Assembly: GCA_903885195.1 (NCBI GenBank)
Contig: CAISHQ010000153.1
Location: 1 to 49,387, forward strand
Reading direction: 5' to 3'
Source: an uncultured Pseudomonadota bacterium
Lineage (GTDB): Bacteria > Pseudomonadota > Gammaproteobacteria > Steroidobacterales > Steroidobacteraceae
Length of the DNA: 49,387 bases
The notes under the pieces are model-generated. The model worked only from the letters and a program-made list of their open reading frames with translations, made no database searches and had not been told where the DNA came from. Within the stretch, counting starts at the first letter, position 1. Each line of letters starts with the position of its first letter. Below are positions 16,829 to 26,047 of this stretch, piece by piece. The position numbers and the translations under genes are program-made.

Positions 16829-17629
16829 ATGACGAATAATTTCCTTGAGTACACCGACACGGCGCAGATCGCGCTTTACGGTTTTTGGATTTTCTTTGCC
16901 GGTTTGATCTGGTACCTGCATCGCGAGGACAAGCGCGAGGGCTATCCGCTCGATACGCACCGCGTCGATCGCAATGGCAATCCTGTTCAGGTCGAGGGTC
17001 TTCCGCCCGTGCCGTGTCCGAAAACTTTCCTGCTCGCCGACGGCAGCACGGTGCAGGCACCGAGCGCCTCGCGTGACGACCGTCGACCAGTGGCTGCCCG
17101 CCAGCTCGGCTGGGACGATCGCTACGGCCCGGATGTCGGCGCGCCGCTCGAGCCCACCGGTGACCCGATGGTCGATGGTGTCGGCCCCGCCGCGTATGCA
17201 CTGCGAGCCGATCAACCCGAGCGAATGGTCGATGGCTCACCGATGATCGTGCCGATGCGCTCGGTCAGTGGCTGGAGCATTGCTTCGCGTGATCCGGATC
17301 CGCGCGGCATGACGGTGATGGGTCTCGACGGCGCGCAGGCTGGCATGGTTCGCGACGTCTGGGTCGACAAGGCCGAGCCGCAGATCCGCTATTTGGAAGT
17401 GGAACTGAGCCCCGGCGGTCGCCCCGTGCTGCTGCCGGCGGGATTCGTCCGCTATGACGCTGCAGGTCGCAAGGTGAAAGTGGTGGCAATCACCGCCGGA
17501 CAATTCGCCGGAGTGCCCTCGATCGCCAACGCCGAGCAGGTCACCAAACTCGAAGAGGACCGTATCACGGCCTACTTCGGCAGCGGTCATCTGCTCGCCA
17601 TACCCTCCCGCAGCGAATCGCTGATCTGA
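16829..17629 (+). CDS. puhA: Photosynthetic reaction centre H subunit
   Basis: A 266-residue subunit with one N-terminal transmembrane helix (about residues 12-30, AQIALYGFWIFFAGLIWYLH) and a cytoplasmic PRC-barrel domain. DKREGYPLD and the later VGPAAYALRADQPE are family signatures. It caps the L-M core and guides proton uptake to QB. A strong Shine-Dalgarno GAGGGAG lies seven bases before the ATG. It is followed after 5 bases by puhB. Length matches known PuhA proteins (about 255-265). Confidence 0.97.
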   Translation: MTNNFLEYTDTAQIALYGFWIFFAGLIWYLHREDKREGYPLDTHRVDRNGNPVQVEGLPPVPCPKTFLLADGSTVQAPSASRDDRRPVAARQLGWDDRYGPDVGAPLEPTGDPMVDGVGPAAYALRADQPERMVDGSPMIVPMRSVSGWSIASRDPDPRGMTVMGLDGAQAGMVRDVWVDKAEPQIRYLEVELSPGGRPVLLPAGFVRYDAAGRKVKVVAITAGQFAGVPSIANAEQVTKLEEDRITAYFGSGHLLAIPSRSESLI

Positions 17630-17634
17630 CGCGC

Positions 17635-18306
17635 ATGACCACGCGCGCGGTATTCAGTGAGCACGACAGCGAACCGGTTCGCGGTCTGCCTGCGGTCTTG
17701 CCGGAAGGCGAGCGTGTGTTGTGGCAGGGAGCGCCGAACTGGCGCTCCCTCGCCCTCAACACCTACCAGGTGCGCACCCTCGCGTACTACTTCGGCGCCA
17801 TGGTGCTGGCGCGGGGCATCTACCTGCTCAGCACCGGCAGCTCGATCGGCGATGCGCTGCAAGGTTGCGTGGGTCCGGCCGTGTTTTCTCTCATCGGTCT
17901 CGGACTGCTCACCGGCGTTGCCGCACTGGCGGCTCGCAGCACCCTCTACACCATCACCAACCGGCGCATTGTCCTTCGTCAGGGCATCGCGCTGTCGAGT
18001 TCGCTCAACCTGCCGCTGGTGAAGTTGCACTCGGCCAACCTGCGCGACCGCGGTGACGGATCGGGCGACATCGCGCTCGTGCTGCTTCCCGGGGAACGGG
18101 TGAGTTATCTGTGGCTATGGCCGCACGTGCGCAGTCTGCGCATCACGCGACCGCAGCCGATGCTACGCAGCCTGACTGACGCGAACGAAGCGGGCCGCAT
18201 CCTCAGTCGGGCGTTCGCCGCCGTAGTCTCGCGCAGTAGCGTCACCGTCGAGGTCTCGCCGTCGCAGTACGAGGCAGGCGTGATGACCGCCGAGGGTCAG
18301 GCGTGA
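17635..18306 (+). CDS. puhB: Photosynthetic complex assembly protein PuhB
   Basis: A 223-residue membrane protein with a PH-like domain (LPEGERVLWQGAPNWRSLALN; YTITNRRIVLRQGIAL) and about three membrane segments. PuhB is a reaction-centre assembly factor and lies directly after puhA in most proteobacterial clusters, as here. Its stop overlaps the GTG of puhC as GTGA. Confidence 0.95.
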   Translation: MTTRAVFSEHDSEPVRGLPAVLPEGERVLWQGAPNWRSLALNTYQVRTLAYYFGAMVLARGIYLLSTGSSIGDALQGCVGPAVFSLIGLGLLTGVAALAARSTLYTITNRRIVLRQGIALSSSLNLPLVKLHSANLRDRGDGSGDIALVLLPGERVSYLWLWPHVRSLRITRPQPMLRSLTDANEAGRILSRAFAAVVSRSSVTVEVSPSQYEAGVMTAEGQA

Positions 18307-18770
18307 GCGCTGCACCGCGCCATGACTTTCCCCGCCCCATGCTGTTCGGCGCAGCGGCCCTCATCGTGGGTTCGCTGTTCGTGGCCACCGTCGGCACACT
18401 CGCACGGCAAGACGCACAGGCCCTGCCCGCCGAGCAGATCGTCGCTGCCTACGACATTCGCTTCCTCGATCAGTCTGACGGCGGTATGACGGTCACGCTC
18501 GCCGATGGCGCAGTGCTCGCTCGAATGAATACCGAGGAATCAGGGTTCGCTCGCGGGCTCCTTCGCGGACTCGGCCGCGGCCGCAAGCTGTCGGGCGTGG
18601 CAGAAGACCTGCCCTACCGCCTGGTGCGCACACGCAACGGCCGACTGCTCCTCGAAGATGGTACGAGTGGCGTCAGTATCGAACTCGGCGTTTTCGGTTC
18701 GGATAACGCCGAAACCTTCGCGCGTCTCTGGCGTGCCGGAGACTCCCTCAAACCAGCGCGCACCGGATGA
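18303..18770 (+). CDS. puhC: Photosynthetic complex assembly protein PuhC
   Basis: A 155-residue protein with a single N-terminal membrane anchor (about residues 13-33) and a periplasmic domain. The segment RFLDQSDGGMTVTLADG, followed by GFARGLLRGLGRGRK and LEDGTSGVSIELGVFGSDNAETFA, matches PuhC. It supports reaction centre/LH1 assembly. GTG at 18303 overlaps puhB, and its TGA overlaps puhE as ATGA. The gene acsF, commonly found between puhC and puhE, is missing. Confidence 0.94.
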   Translation: MSAAPRHDFPRPMLFGAAALIVGSLFVATVGTLARQDAQALPAEQIVAAYDIRFLDQSDGGMTVTLADGAVLARMNTEESGFARGLLRGLGRGRKLSGVAEDLPYRLVRTRNGRLLLEDGTSGVSIELGVFGSDNAETFARLWRAGDSLKPARTG

Positions 18771-19552
18771 TCGACTGGGCCCTGCTATGCGGGTCGCTCC
18801 TGCTCACCATCGCGGTATGGTGGGGTGCAACCGGCATCATCGCGTGGCTGATCGGTCGATCGGTGGACAGCTACCCCACTCTGCTGCGCGGAACGCTCGT
18901 TCTGGGCGTCATCGCTCTTGCGGCAGTGCTCGCCACTCGCAACCTGCAAAGCGTTGGGGGCGCAGCCCTCGCCTTCCTCGGTGCAATCGGTATCTGGGCG
19001 GGCATCGAGGTGAGTTTTCTCACGGGCCGTGTGACCGGACTCCCCCCGCGAGCGGAAGCGACGCCGACCGCCCACGGCTGGCGCCATGCGATCGAGGCGG
19101 TGCGCGTCATTCTCTGGCATGAGTTGTTGATCATCGGCGTGGTGGTCGTTGTGGCTGGAATGACGATCGATGCCGACAATCGCGTGGCGCTCGGCACATT
19201 GCTGCTGCTGTGGCTGATGCGCAGCAGCGCGAAGATCAATCTGTTTCTGGGCGTGCGTAACCTCGGCGAAGCCTTTCTGCCGCAGCATCTGGCACACCTG
19301 CTGCGCTACATGCAGCACCGGCGCATGAATTTTCTCTTCCCATTTTCCATCGCACTCGGCAGCGCCATTATCTGGCTGCTTGGTACGCGGGCGTTGCAGG
19401 CCGAGTCGGGCTTCGCCGCCAGCGGCTACGCCATCCTCGCCACCCTCGCCGCCCTCGCAGTCCTCGAACACATCCTGATGGTGCTGCCACTGCAGAGCGA
19501 ACGCTTCTGGCGGTGGAGCCTCGCCAATCGACAAGGAGCCAGCCGACCGTGA
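18767..19552 (+). CDS. puhE: Photosynthesis cluster membrane protein PuhE (DUF3623)
   Basis: A 261-residue polytopic protein with seven to eight helices. [20 protein letters not shown] and [15 protein letters not shown] are hallmark segments of PuhE. The family affects photosystem formation and bacteriochlorophyll supply, with an unclear mechanism. The start overlaps puhC (ATGA), and the stop overlaps the GTG start of dxs (GTGA), with AAGGAG inside puhE as ribosome-binding site for dxs. Confidence 0.95.
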   Translation: MIDWALLCGSLLLTIAVWWGATGIIAWLIGRSVDSYPTLLRGTLVLGVIALAAVLATRNLQSVGGAALAFLGAIGIWAGIEVSFLTGRVTGLPPRAEATPTAHGWRHAIEAVRVILWHELLIIGVVVVVAGMTIDADNRVALGTLLLLWLMRSSAKINLFLGVRNLGEAFLPQHLAHLLRYMQHRRMNFLFPFSIALGSAIIWLLGTRALQAESGFAASGYAILATLAALAVLEHILMVLPLQSERFWRWSLANRQGASRP

Positions 19553-21453
19553 ATCCCACCCATCGCACGCTCCTCGAGCACATCGAGACCCCCGCCGACT
19601 TGCGTCGTCTGACTGATTCCCAACTGCCTCAGGTTGCTGACGAGCTGCGCGATTACCTGTTGCAGACCATAGCTACCGCCGGAGGTCACCTCGCCGCGGG
19701 TCTCGGCACCGTCGAACTGAGTGTTGCGCTGCACCACGTGTACGACACGCCGCGCGATCTGCTGGTCTGGGACGTCGGTCACCAGTGCTACCCCCACAAG
19801 ATCCTCACCGGACGGCGAGCAGCGCTTGCCCAAATACGCAAACGCGACGGCATTTCGGGATTTTTGCGTCGCGACGAGAGCCCTTACGACACGTTCGGCG
19901 CCGGGCACTCGAGCACATCGATCAGCGCTGCGCTCGGCATGGCGGTTGCCGCTCGCAGACAAGGCAGTACGGTCAAAGCGGTGGCCATCATCGGCGACGG
20001 CTCCATGACTGCCGGTCTCGCCTTCGAGGCCCTCGAGCATGCCGGTGCACTCGATGAGGACGTGCTCGTCGTGCTCAATGACAACGGCATGTCGATCTCG
20101 GAGAACGTCGGCGCACTATCGGGGTATCTGACGCGGCGCGGGCGCGATCCCATCAGCGATGTTGACGGTTTTTTCAACGCTCTGGGGTTCTCTTATCGCG
20201 GCCCCATCGACGGACACGACATGGACGCACTGCTGCGCGAACTGCGCGTGATGCGTGATCGTCCGGGTCCGAAACTCCTGCACGTACGAACCATTAAAGG
20301 CAAGGGCTACGCCCGCGCCGAGGCGGAGCCGATCAAGTACCACGGCGTCACGCCCTTCGATCCGAAGCTTGGCCTGCCGCCTGCGAAACCCGCGGCGCCC
20401 ACCTACACCCAGATCTTCGGCGAGTGGCTGTGCGAGCTTGCGGCGCAAGACCCGCGCATCGTGGTGGTGACACCGGCGATGCGTGAGGGGTCCGGTCTCG
20501 TCGGTTTCGCCAAAGCCTATCCGGATCGCTACTTCGACGTCGGCATCGCCGAACAGCACGCCGTGACTTTTGCCGCAGGCCTTGCGACCCAGGGACTGCG
20601 ACCCGTAGTGGCGATCTACTCCACTTTCATGCAGCGGGCCTACGATCAAATCGTCCACGACGTCTGCCTGCAAAATTTACCGGTGACCTTCGCAGTCGAT
20701 CGTGCGGGACTCGTCGGTCCCGATGGCGCGACGCACAACGGCAGTCTGGACCTGTCCTTCATGCGCTGCATTCCGGGTATGACGGTCATGACACCGGGTG
20801 ATGCCGACGAGTTGCGCGCGATGCTGCGCACCGGCATCGAGTCGGGCGTGCCCTGCGCCATACGCTACCCGAGGGCCGCGGCCATGGGCGGCGGCGCGCG
20901 GGTTGCTCCGGCCCTGCCCACCGAGGAGGGTTCTGCCCTGCCCCTCTGGCCGCGCAGCCTGCCCATCGGACGAGCCGAATTGCAGCGACGCGGTTCCGGG
21001 ATCGCACTGCTGGCCTTCGGCACCTTGCTCGAGACCGCGCACGAACTCGCCGACATCATCGACGCTACGGTCGTCAACATGCGTTTCGTCAAGCCGCTCG
21101 ATGAGGCACTGGTCCTCGAACTCGCGGCACAGCATGAACTGCTGGTCACACTCGAGGAGAACGTCATCGCAGGCGGTGCCGGCGCTGCCGTGGGCGAGCT
21201 ACTCGCTCGCCACGCGCTCGATGTCGGCGTGCTCAATCTCGGCTTGCCGGATCGGAACATCGAGCACGGCACTCGCGAACAGTGCCTGCAGGATGCGGGC
21301 CTCGACGTGCCAGGACTCTTCGATGCAATTGCCCGCCACAGCGGTCGAATAACACTCGCTCGGCAAGCCCCGCGGCGCACCCCGGGCTTGCGTCAGAACG
21401 CGATGTTCAACGGTGTGCTGCGTCTGCTGACGCGTAGTCAGTTGAAAGGCTGA
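19549..21453 (+). CDS. dxs: 1-deoxy-D-xylulose-5-phosphate synthase
   Basis: A 634-residue transketolase-like enzyme making DXP from pyruvate and glyceraldehyde 3-phosphate, the entry step of the MEP isoprenoid pathway. Motifs include [18 protein letters not shown], the thiamine diphosphate motif [18 protein letters not shown] with LNDN, and [19 protein letters not shown] at 19549 overlaps the puhE stop and follows AAGGAG (19533-19538), so I preferred it to an upstream GTG at 19513. Its location ties isoprenoid entry flux to photosystem transcription. It is convergent with ispH, 31 bases away. Confidence 0.97.
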   Translation: MNPTHRTLLEHIETPADLRRLTDSQLPQVADELRDYLLQTIATAGGHLAAGLGTVELSVALHHVYDTPRDLLVWDVGHQCYPHKILTGRRAALAQIRKRDGISGFLRRDESPYDTFGAGHSSTSISAALGMAVAARRQGSTVKAVAIIGDGSMTAGLAFEALEHAGALDEDVLVVLNDNGMSISENVGALSGYLTRRGRDPISDVDGFFNALGFSYRGPIDGHDMDALLRELRVMRDRPGPKLLHVRTIKGKGYARAEAEPIKYHGVTPFDPKLGLPPAKPAAPTYTQIFGEWLCELAAQDPRIVVVTPAMREGSGLVGFAKAYPDRYFDVGIAEQHAVTFAAGLATQGLRPVVAIYSTFMQRAYDQIVHDVCLQNLPVTFAVDRAGLVGPDGATHNGSLDLSFMRCIPGMTVMTPGDADELRAMLRTGIESGVPCAIRYPRAAAMGGGARVAPALPTEEGSALPLWPRSLPIGRAELQRRGSGIALLAFGTLLETAHELADIIDATVVNMRFVKPLDEALVLELAAQHELLVTLEENVIAGGAGAAVGELLARHALDVGVLNLGLPDRNIEHGTREQCLQDAGLDVPGLFDAIARHSGRITLARQAPRRTPGLRQNAMFNGVLRLLTRSQLKG

Positions 21454-21466
21454 GGCGCAACTAACG

Positions 21467-21490
21467 GGCTGAAGCGCGAGAGCGTCAGCC
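21467..21490. terminator. Possible hairpin between convergent dxs and ispH
   Basis: An inverted repeat GGCTGA / TCAGCC encloses a further short GC pairing. It lies at the junction of two convergent operons, where a bidirectional terminator is expected, and includes the ispH stop codon. There is no T-run, so it is not a standard intrinsic terminator. Confidence 0.3.
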
Positions 21491-22414
21491 GGCGCGGCGC
21501 AGGATTTCGGGAAGACGAAACCGCGTGGTCTCGGCGAGACCCGGCAATTCGCGAATCGATCCGGCGCCAAGTTCACGCAGGCGTTCGCACACCCCCGTGA
21601 CCAGAATCTCGGGCGTCGAGGCGCCTGCGGTCACACCGACGGTGCGCACCTCAGCGAGCCACACAGGCTCCAACTCACCCGCGTGCTCGACGAGCCGCGC
21701 AGGCACACCGTGATCGGCGGCCACCTCTTGCAGGCGATTGGCGTTGGAACTGTTTCGCGCTCCGACGACGATTACGAGGTCAACCTGTCGGGCCATCTGG
21801 CGCACGGCACGCTGCCGGTTCTGCGTCGCGTAGCAGATATCCTCGAGACCGGGGCCGATCACGTCGGGATATCGTCGCTCGAGCGCTTCGATCAGTACCC
21901 GCGTGTCGTCGAGCGACAAGGTCGTTTGGGTCACATAAGCCACCGGTGTGCCCGAGGGCATCGGCAAGGCCGCAATGTCCTCCAGAGAACCGACCACGTG
22001 AACGGGACCGCTGACGGAACCACGCGTGCCCTCGACTTCCTCGTGCCCGGCGTGGCCGATGACAACGATGACGTGGCCACGCTGCGAGTATCGCTCTGCT
22101 TGCACGTGAACTTTGGTCACGAGCGGACAGGTGGCGTCAATCACCCGTAGCCGACGACGCGCGGCGTGCTCGACCACGGCATTGGCCACGCCGTGAGCGC
22201 TGAAGATCGTCAACGAACCCTCGGGGATCTCTGCGATGTCATCGACGAAGATCGCGCCACGAGAAGCGAGATCGCCCACAACGTGACCGTTGTGGACGAT
22301 CTCGTGATACACGTAGACCGGCGCGCCGTGCGTCTCCAATGCCCGCTCGGCGATTTCGATCGCTCGCGCCACACCGGCGCAGAATCCGCGCGGCTGGGCG
22401 AGCAATACGTTCAT
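21485..22414 (-). CDS. ispH: 4-hydroxy-3-methylbut-2-enyl diphosphate reductase
   Basis: A 309-residue iron-sulfur enzyme producing IPP and DMAPP, the last MEP step. The three cluster cysteines are Cys12 (QPRGFCAGV), Cys96 (IDATCPLVTKVH) and Cys194 (EDICYATQNRQ). GARNSSNANRL and VGVTAGASTPEIL are also conserved. ATG at 22414 shares a base with the TGA of pufC, so it is translationally coupled to the end of the puf operon. That placement is unusual and mirrors dxs at the end of the puh operon. Confidence 0.97.
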   Translation of the reverse strand: MNVLLAQPRGFCAGVARAIEIAERALETHGAPVYVYHEIVHNGHVVGDLASRGAIFVDDIAEIPEGSLTIFSAHGVANAVVEHAARRRLRVIDATCPLVTKVHVQAERYSQRGHVIVVIGHAGHEEVEGTRGSVSGPVHVVGSLEDIAALPMPSGTPVAYVTQTTLSLDDTRVLIEALERRYPDVIGPGLEDICYATQNRQRAVRQMARQVDLVIVVGARNSSNANRLQEVAADHGVPARLVEHAGELEPVWLAEVRTVGVTAGASTPEILVTGVCERLRELGAGSIRELPGLAETTRFRLPEILRRAG

Positions 22415-23610
22415 CAGCCGATCGGCCGTCCGGCGGGGGCCACCCGCGCCACGGGCGTGGCGCCGAGTGTTTTCGCCGAAGCCGGTGCAGCAGCGGGCGC
22501 AGGAGCCGTTGCCGCAGGCGCTGCAGCGTCACCGGCTGCAGGTGCCGCAGTCCCGTCCGCTGGCGGTGCTGCGACAGGCATTGCCTTCGCACCCTGCAAC
22601 TCCGGGTAGTCCTTGGCCATGCTCGTGCCGAAGTACGGCTTGTACACGCCTTGGTGACAGGTGCTGCAGTTGATCTTCGCCACATCGCCGAGCGGTCCCA
22701 GACGATTATCCGGGAACACGTCGGTCAGCGGGACGAGATAGGCGTTGTTCAAATGGCGGGCGAGCCGAATGCCATGCCACGCGGTGCTGCGCTGCGGGCG
22801 GCTCTCCTCCCAACTCGCCCAAGCACGCGTGTTGTGGCAGTAGGTACAGTTCACCCCCAGAGAGTTCGACATATGCACCATGAGGGCATACGTCCACTCA
22901 GCCTGCTTGATCGAACTGCGATTGCCGGTCGGCAGCGCCGTCGGTCCGTTGACGCGGATGTTCTCCTCGCCGAGCAGGAACGGGCTGTACGGATCGTACG
23001 GCAAGCTCGAGTGGCCGATGGTCGTGACACCGAGGCCGGTGATCGCCGAGTTCTGACCCGCACGCGTGCCCACGAACGAATTCTCACGACCCGCACCCGG
23101 GTCCGTGAACCAAACGTACTCAGGCACCGGTTGACCACGGTGACAGGTGTGGCAAGTGACGCCAGTCTGGCCGACGTGCGTCTTCCACGTACTGTTGATC
23201 TCACGAGTCATGCTGAGCATGCGCCGCGCGACCTTGTACTGGTACTTGCTCTCATCGGCGTAGTTCTCGCCGTTGTGACAGTACGTGCAGTTCTTCTGGT
23301 CAGCCGGAGCCACCCACTCGGTCATCGACAACATCACGCGCGTGAACTCGCCGACACTAAGGTCCTTGAGCACCTGCACGTTCTGGTAGATCTCCGAAGC
23401 CAACGGCCCGCTGGCATCGGCCGGCGGAAGTGACGCCGGTACCTGATTCTTCTCCACCAGTGCCGCGAGCAGGCGTGGGTTGATGTTCTCCTCCATGCCT
23501 GTGCCGCGATAACCGAGCTGCTCGGTTTCGATCGGCGGCCGCTCACCGCAACCGGCGAGGAGTCCGAGGCTGGCGAGGCCCGCCAGCACGATGCGTCCAA
23601 AGTGATTCAT
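22414..23610 (-). CDS. pufC: Photosynthetic reaction centre tetraheme cytochrome c subunit
   Basis: A 398-residue periplasmic lipoprotein with lipobox LLAGC (Cys21). Four CxxCH heme sites lie at residues 108-112, 153-157, 255-259 and 315-319. Methionine-bearing helices such as RVMLSMTEW and RRMLSMTRE supply axial ligands. It re-reduces the special pair. After about residue 342 comes an extra tail of some 55 residues, almost all Ala and Pro, with no counterpart in the heme core. ATG at 23610 overlaps the pufM stop (ATGA), with GGGAGG upstream. Confidence 0.97.
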   Translation of the reverse strand: MNHFGRIVLAGLASLGLLAGCGERPPIETEQLGYRGTGMEENINPRLLAALVEKNQVPASLPPADASGPLASEIYQNVQVLKDLSVGEFTRVMLSMTEWVAPADQKNCTYCHNGENYADESKYQYKVARRMLSMTREINSTWKTHVGQTGVTCHTCHRGQPVPEYVWFTDPGAGRENSFVGTRAGQNSAITGLGVTTIGHSSLPYDPYSPFLLGEENIRVNGPTALPTGNRSSIKQAEWTYALMVHMSNSLGVNCTYCHNTRAWASWEESRPQRSTAWHGIRLARHLNNAYLVPLTDVFPDNRLGPLGDVAKINCSTCHQGVYKPYFGTSMAKDYPELQGAKAMPVAAPPADGTAAPAAGDAAAPAATAPAPAAAPASAKTLGATPVARVAPAGRPIG

Positions 23611-24587
23611 TGCGCGCCTCCCGAATTCAAGGCGGGATCAGGCAGTACTTCGAACGTGGCGGGATAACTCGGCGCCACGCCGTGCTTCACTGCCCACAGA
23701 TACCAGTTGTCCACGGCCGTGCCGGTGAGCAGGATGCCGATGCCTCCCGTCAGCGTGCACAGTACGGCGAACCACCAGGCCCAACGGTGAACCGACTCCA
23801 TCGTCGCGTTAAAGCCCATCGTCCAGCGCCAGAAGAGCGCCGCACGTTCGGAGGCCGTACCACGATCGAGGACTTGCTCCACTTCGCGCTCTCCGCCATA
23901 GCGGGTGACCGCCATGATGGTGCCGGCGTGCATCGCAAACAGCAGCACCGAGCCGTACAGGAACACGATCGACAACGCGTGGAACGGGTTGTAGAGCAAG
24001 TTGCCGTAGCGCAGCGAGAACGCGGCGGTCCAATCAAGGTGAGCAAAGATTCCGAAGGGCACGGCCTCCGACCAGCTGCCCATCAGCACAGGGCGAATGA
24101 AGCCCAGCACCAGGAACAACCAGATCGCCGAAGCGAAGGCCCACGCGGTATGCGTGCCCATCCGCAGCTTGCGTGCCAGCATGTAGGTCCGCACCCACCA
24201 CAGCAGCACCGACACCGTCAGGAAAAAGCCCGCCATCAGGTGCCACCCGCCGTGCTGCAGCGGCGGCAAACGCAAGCCGTACTGCGGAGCGGCCGGCTCG
24301 AGCGCGAGCCACGGCAACTGCTTGATGAACTGCAATGGGTTCCAGTTCACTGACGCCAGCATATTCAAGCCGACGATTTCGAAGGCGATGATGAAGCAGA
24401 TGATCGAAATCACCCCGGTGGAACCGAGGTAGAACGGTCCGATCTGCGCGTCGCCGAGCTTGCCGAGCCAGTAGCTCGCGCTTGCCTTGACGCCGCGACT
24501 CCAAATGCCCTTCGGGTCGTGCGGTACGCCCGGATAGTGCGGTGCTTCGACCTGCACCCGGGTAAACAAATTCTGATATTCGGCCAT
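23607..24587 (-). CDS. pufM: Photosynthetic reaction centre M subunit
   Basis: A 326-residue five-helix protein forming the core with PufL. Ligand residues are all present: His183 (accessory bacteriochlorophyll), His203 (special pair), and His220, Glu235 and His267 (non-haem iron). ATG at 24587 gives the standard N-terminus [13 protein letters not shown]; the frame is open upstream but that part overlaps pufL. Its stop overlaps the pufC start. Eleven bases separate it from pufL. Confidence 0.98.
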   Translation of the reverse strand: MAEYQNLFTRVQVEAPHYPGVPHDPKGIWSRGVKASASYWLGKLGDAQIGPFYLGSTGVISIICFIIAFEIVGLNMLASVNWNPLQFIKQLPWLALEPAAPQYGLRLPPLQHGGWHLMAGFFLTVSVLLWWVRTYMLARKLRMGTHTAWAFASAIWLFLVLGFIRPVLMGSWSEAVPFGIFAHLDWTAAFSLRYGNLLYNPFHALSIVFLYGSVLLFAMHAGTIMAVTRYGGEREVEQVLDRGTASERAALFWRWTMGFNATMESVHRWAWWFAVLCTLTGGIGILLTGTAVDNWYLWAVKHGVAPSYPATFEVLPDPALNSGGAQ

Positions 24588-24597
24588 GTTCGTGCCC

Positions 24598-25422
24598 TCA
24601 GTTCCAGATCGGCAGGTTGAGCCACCAAGCCCACCAGTCCGTCCAGCTGCGTGTCCAGAAAGGTCCACTGATGACGATGCAGATCGCGCTCCACACGCCC
24701 GCGTTCACCGCTACCAACAAGCCGAATCGGTGGATACCGAGCGTGCCGATGGAGTAACCGATGTTGTCGCGGAAGAACGTGTTCTCGTGTTCTGCACCCT
24801 TGACCACTTCGCCCTTGGCCGGATTCAGTGCCGACAGCACCAGTGATCCGTGCAGAGCCAGCGCGAGCACCGTCGTGAAGAAGAACGTCACGGCGACCAT
24901 GTGCGCAGGGTTGTAGTGGAAGTGCAGATACTGGTACGCCACGTTCGACACCCAGTCGAGATGGCTGTAGATGCCGTACGGGAACGCGTGTCCCCAAGCA
25001 CCGAGCAGCGCGGGTCGTATGACCTGCAGCGTGACGTAGGCGAGGATCGCGCTGCCGAACGCCACCGGCACGTGGTATCCCATGCCGAGCTTCCGACAGA
25101 TCTCCACCTCGCGCAGCATCCAGGAGACGAAAGCGCCGACAGCGCAGATCGTCACCAACTGCCAGATCCCGCCTTCGTGCAGCGGCGCGAGCCCGAGCCC
25201 GTAACTCAGATCGGGCGGCGCGATACTGATCTGCCACAGGTTCCAGGTCGGACCGATCGCGGCACCGTACACGAGCAGTGCCGTGCCGAGCAGCGCAAAA
25301 AACGCCGCGGTGATGCCGAAGAAACCGACGTAGAACGCTCCCACCCAGAAATCGAAGAGGTCGCCACCTACCAGCGTCCCACCGCGTATGCGGTATTTCC
25401 TTTCAAAACTTAGCATTGCCAT
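24598..25422 (-). CDS. pufL: Photosynthetic reaction centre L subunit
   Basis: A 274-residue five-helix protein. His154 and His174 are the accessory and special-pair bacteriochlorophyll ligands, and His191 and His231 bind the non-haem iron. The N-terminus [20 protein letters not shown] is standard for the family. It is separated from pufA by 120 bases containing a small hairpin. The Shine-Dalgarno (ACGGGGA) is weak compared with those of pufB and pufA. Confidence 0.98.
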   Translation of the reverse strand: MAMLSFERKYRIRGGTLVGGDLFDFWVGAFYVGFFGITAAFFALLGTALLVYGAAIGPTWNLWQISIAPPDLSYGLGLAPLHEGGIWQLVTICAVGAFVSWMLREVEICRKLGMGYHVPVAFGSAILAYVTLQVIRPALLGAWGHAFPYGIYSHLDWVSNVAYQYLHFHYNPAHMVAVTFFFTTVLALALHGSLVLSALNPAKGEVVKGAEHENTFFRDNIGYSIGTLGIHRFGLLVAVNAGVWSAICIVISGPFWTRSWTDWWAWWLNLPIWN

Positions 25423-25474
25423 GACTTTTCCCCGTCAAGAGCAGCGTGAAATCCCACCCAGAGACCCGCGTGAG

Positions 25475-25491
25475 CGTCGCATCCGGCGACG
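25475..25491 (-). promoter_or_regulatory. pufA-pufL intercistronic hairpin
   Basis: A perfect 6-bp stem, CGTCGC/GCGACG, with a five-base loop lies in the 120-base gap between pufA and pufL. In Rhodobacter, hairpins at this place protect the pufBA message and set the LH1 to reaction-centre ratio. The stem here is shorter than those classical ones. It is not followed by a T-run, so it should not terminate transcription. Confidence 0.5.
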
Positions 25492-25542
25492 GACCAATGT
25501 TCCCGAGTGGGGACACGGCCCGTCGCCTTCAGCGATCCGGAC

Positions 25543-25749
25543 TCAGTTCGGAAGCGGAGCGTTGTGCTGCACGTTGTGGGCCGAAGCCTCAGCCGGTGCA
25601 AGGCACGTACCACTGCCAGTTCCGTCGAGCCAGCACGAATACTTCGTGCTCAACTGCACGAAGTGATTCGTCGCGACGATCGTGGCGACGAGAGCGCCGC
25701 CAATGATGATCACCTTACGGGGATCCATTACCATCCAGATTCGCCACAT
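25543..25749 (-). CDS. pufA: LH1 light-harvesting antenna alpha subunit
   Basis: A 68-residue single-helix antenna polypeptide. The N-terminus MWRIWMVMDPRKV is typical, and His29 in TNHFVQLST is the bacteriochlorophyll ligand. ATG at 25749 is preceded by AAGGAG (25757-25762). After the LST motif comes a hydrophilic periplasmic tail of about 34 residues containing Cys39 and Cys49, which could form a disulfide. It pairs with PufB in the LH1 ring. Confidence 0.95.
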   Translation of the reverse strand: MWRIWMVMDPRKVIIIGGALVATIVATNHFVQLSTKYSCWLDGTGSGTCLAPAEASAHNVQHNAPLPN

Positions 25750-25774
25750 AAAATTACTCCTTCAAAGAATTAAT

Positions 25775-25918
25775 TTAGAACCAGGGAACCCAGTTCCAAA
25801 TCAGGTAATGGGCGGTTGCGGAAACCGCGAACCAGCCCCACGTGCTCAACCAGAAGAACCGGTTGATGGCGCGTGCCTCGTCCGGTGTGGCTCCTGAAAT
25901 GCTCTTACCATCTGCCAT
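25775..25918 (-). CDS. pufB: LH1 light-harvesting antenna beta subunit
   Basis: A 47-residue antenna polypeptide. Its second half reads FAVSATAHYLIWNWVPWF, the LH1-beta signature, with His37 as bacteriochlorophyll ligand. ARAINRFFWLSTWGWF precedes it. A near-perfect Shine-Dalgarno GAGGAGGTG lies at 25926-25934, the strongest in the window, consistent with high antenna expression. The stop is TAA (25775-25777), 25 bases before pufA. No pufQ or pufX was found nearby. Confidence 0.96.
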   Translation of the reverse strand: MADGKSISGATPDEARAINRFFWLSTWGWFAVSATAHYLIWNWVPWF

Positions 25919-25971
25919 AACTATTCACCTCCTCAGGCTTTTCTCGAACCGCGCACTCCCGCACGGAAGGG

Positions 25972-26008
25972 ATTGTCGGCTGCCGCAGAACGGCACCCGC
26001 TCGACAAT
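25972..26008 (-). promoter_or_regulatory. Two-tier dyad in the bchZ-pufB gap
   Basis: An outer inverted repeat ATTGTCG / CGACAAT (7 of 7) encloses an inner stem TGCCG / CGGCA with a five-base loop. It occupies the 129 bases between bchZ and pufB, about 55 bases before the pufB Shine-Dalgarno. As RNA it would be a stable hairpin in the puf leader; as DNA it could be a regulator site. The half-site spacing does not fit TGT-N12-ACA. No T-run follows. Confidence 0.55.
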
Positions 26009-26047
26009 GCTGACCCCCTCGACCTCTCCACTCCCTAGTGGCCCTCG

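Noticed and set aside
22250-22413. pufX or a second antenna gene after pufC
   Set aside because: The sequence after pufC is the ispH coding region, with its cluster cysteines in place.
25919-26047. Possible pufQ upstream of pufB
   Set aside because: The gap is only 129 bases and contains a dyad and ribosome-binding site; no suitable coding frame.
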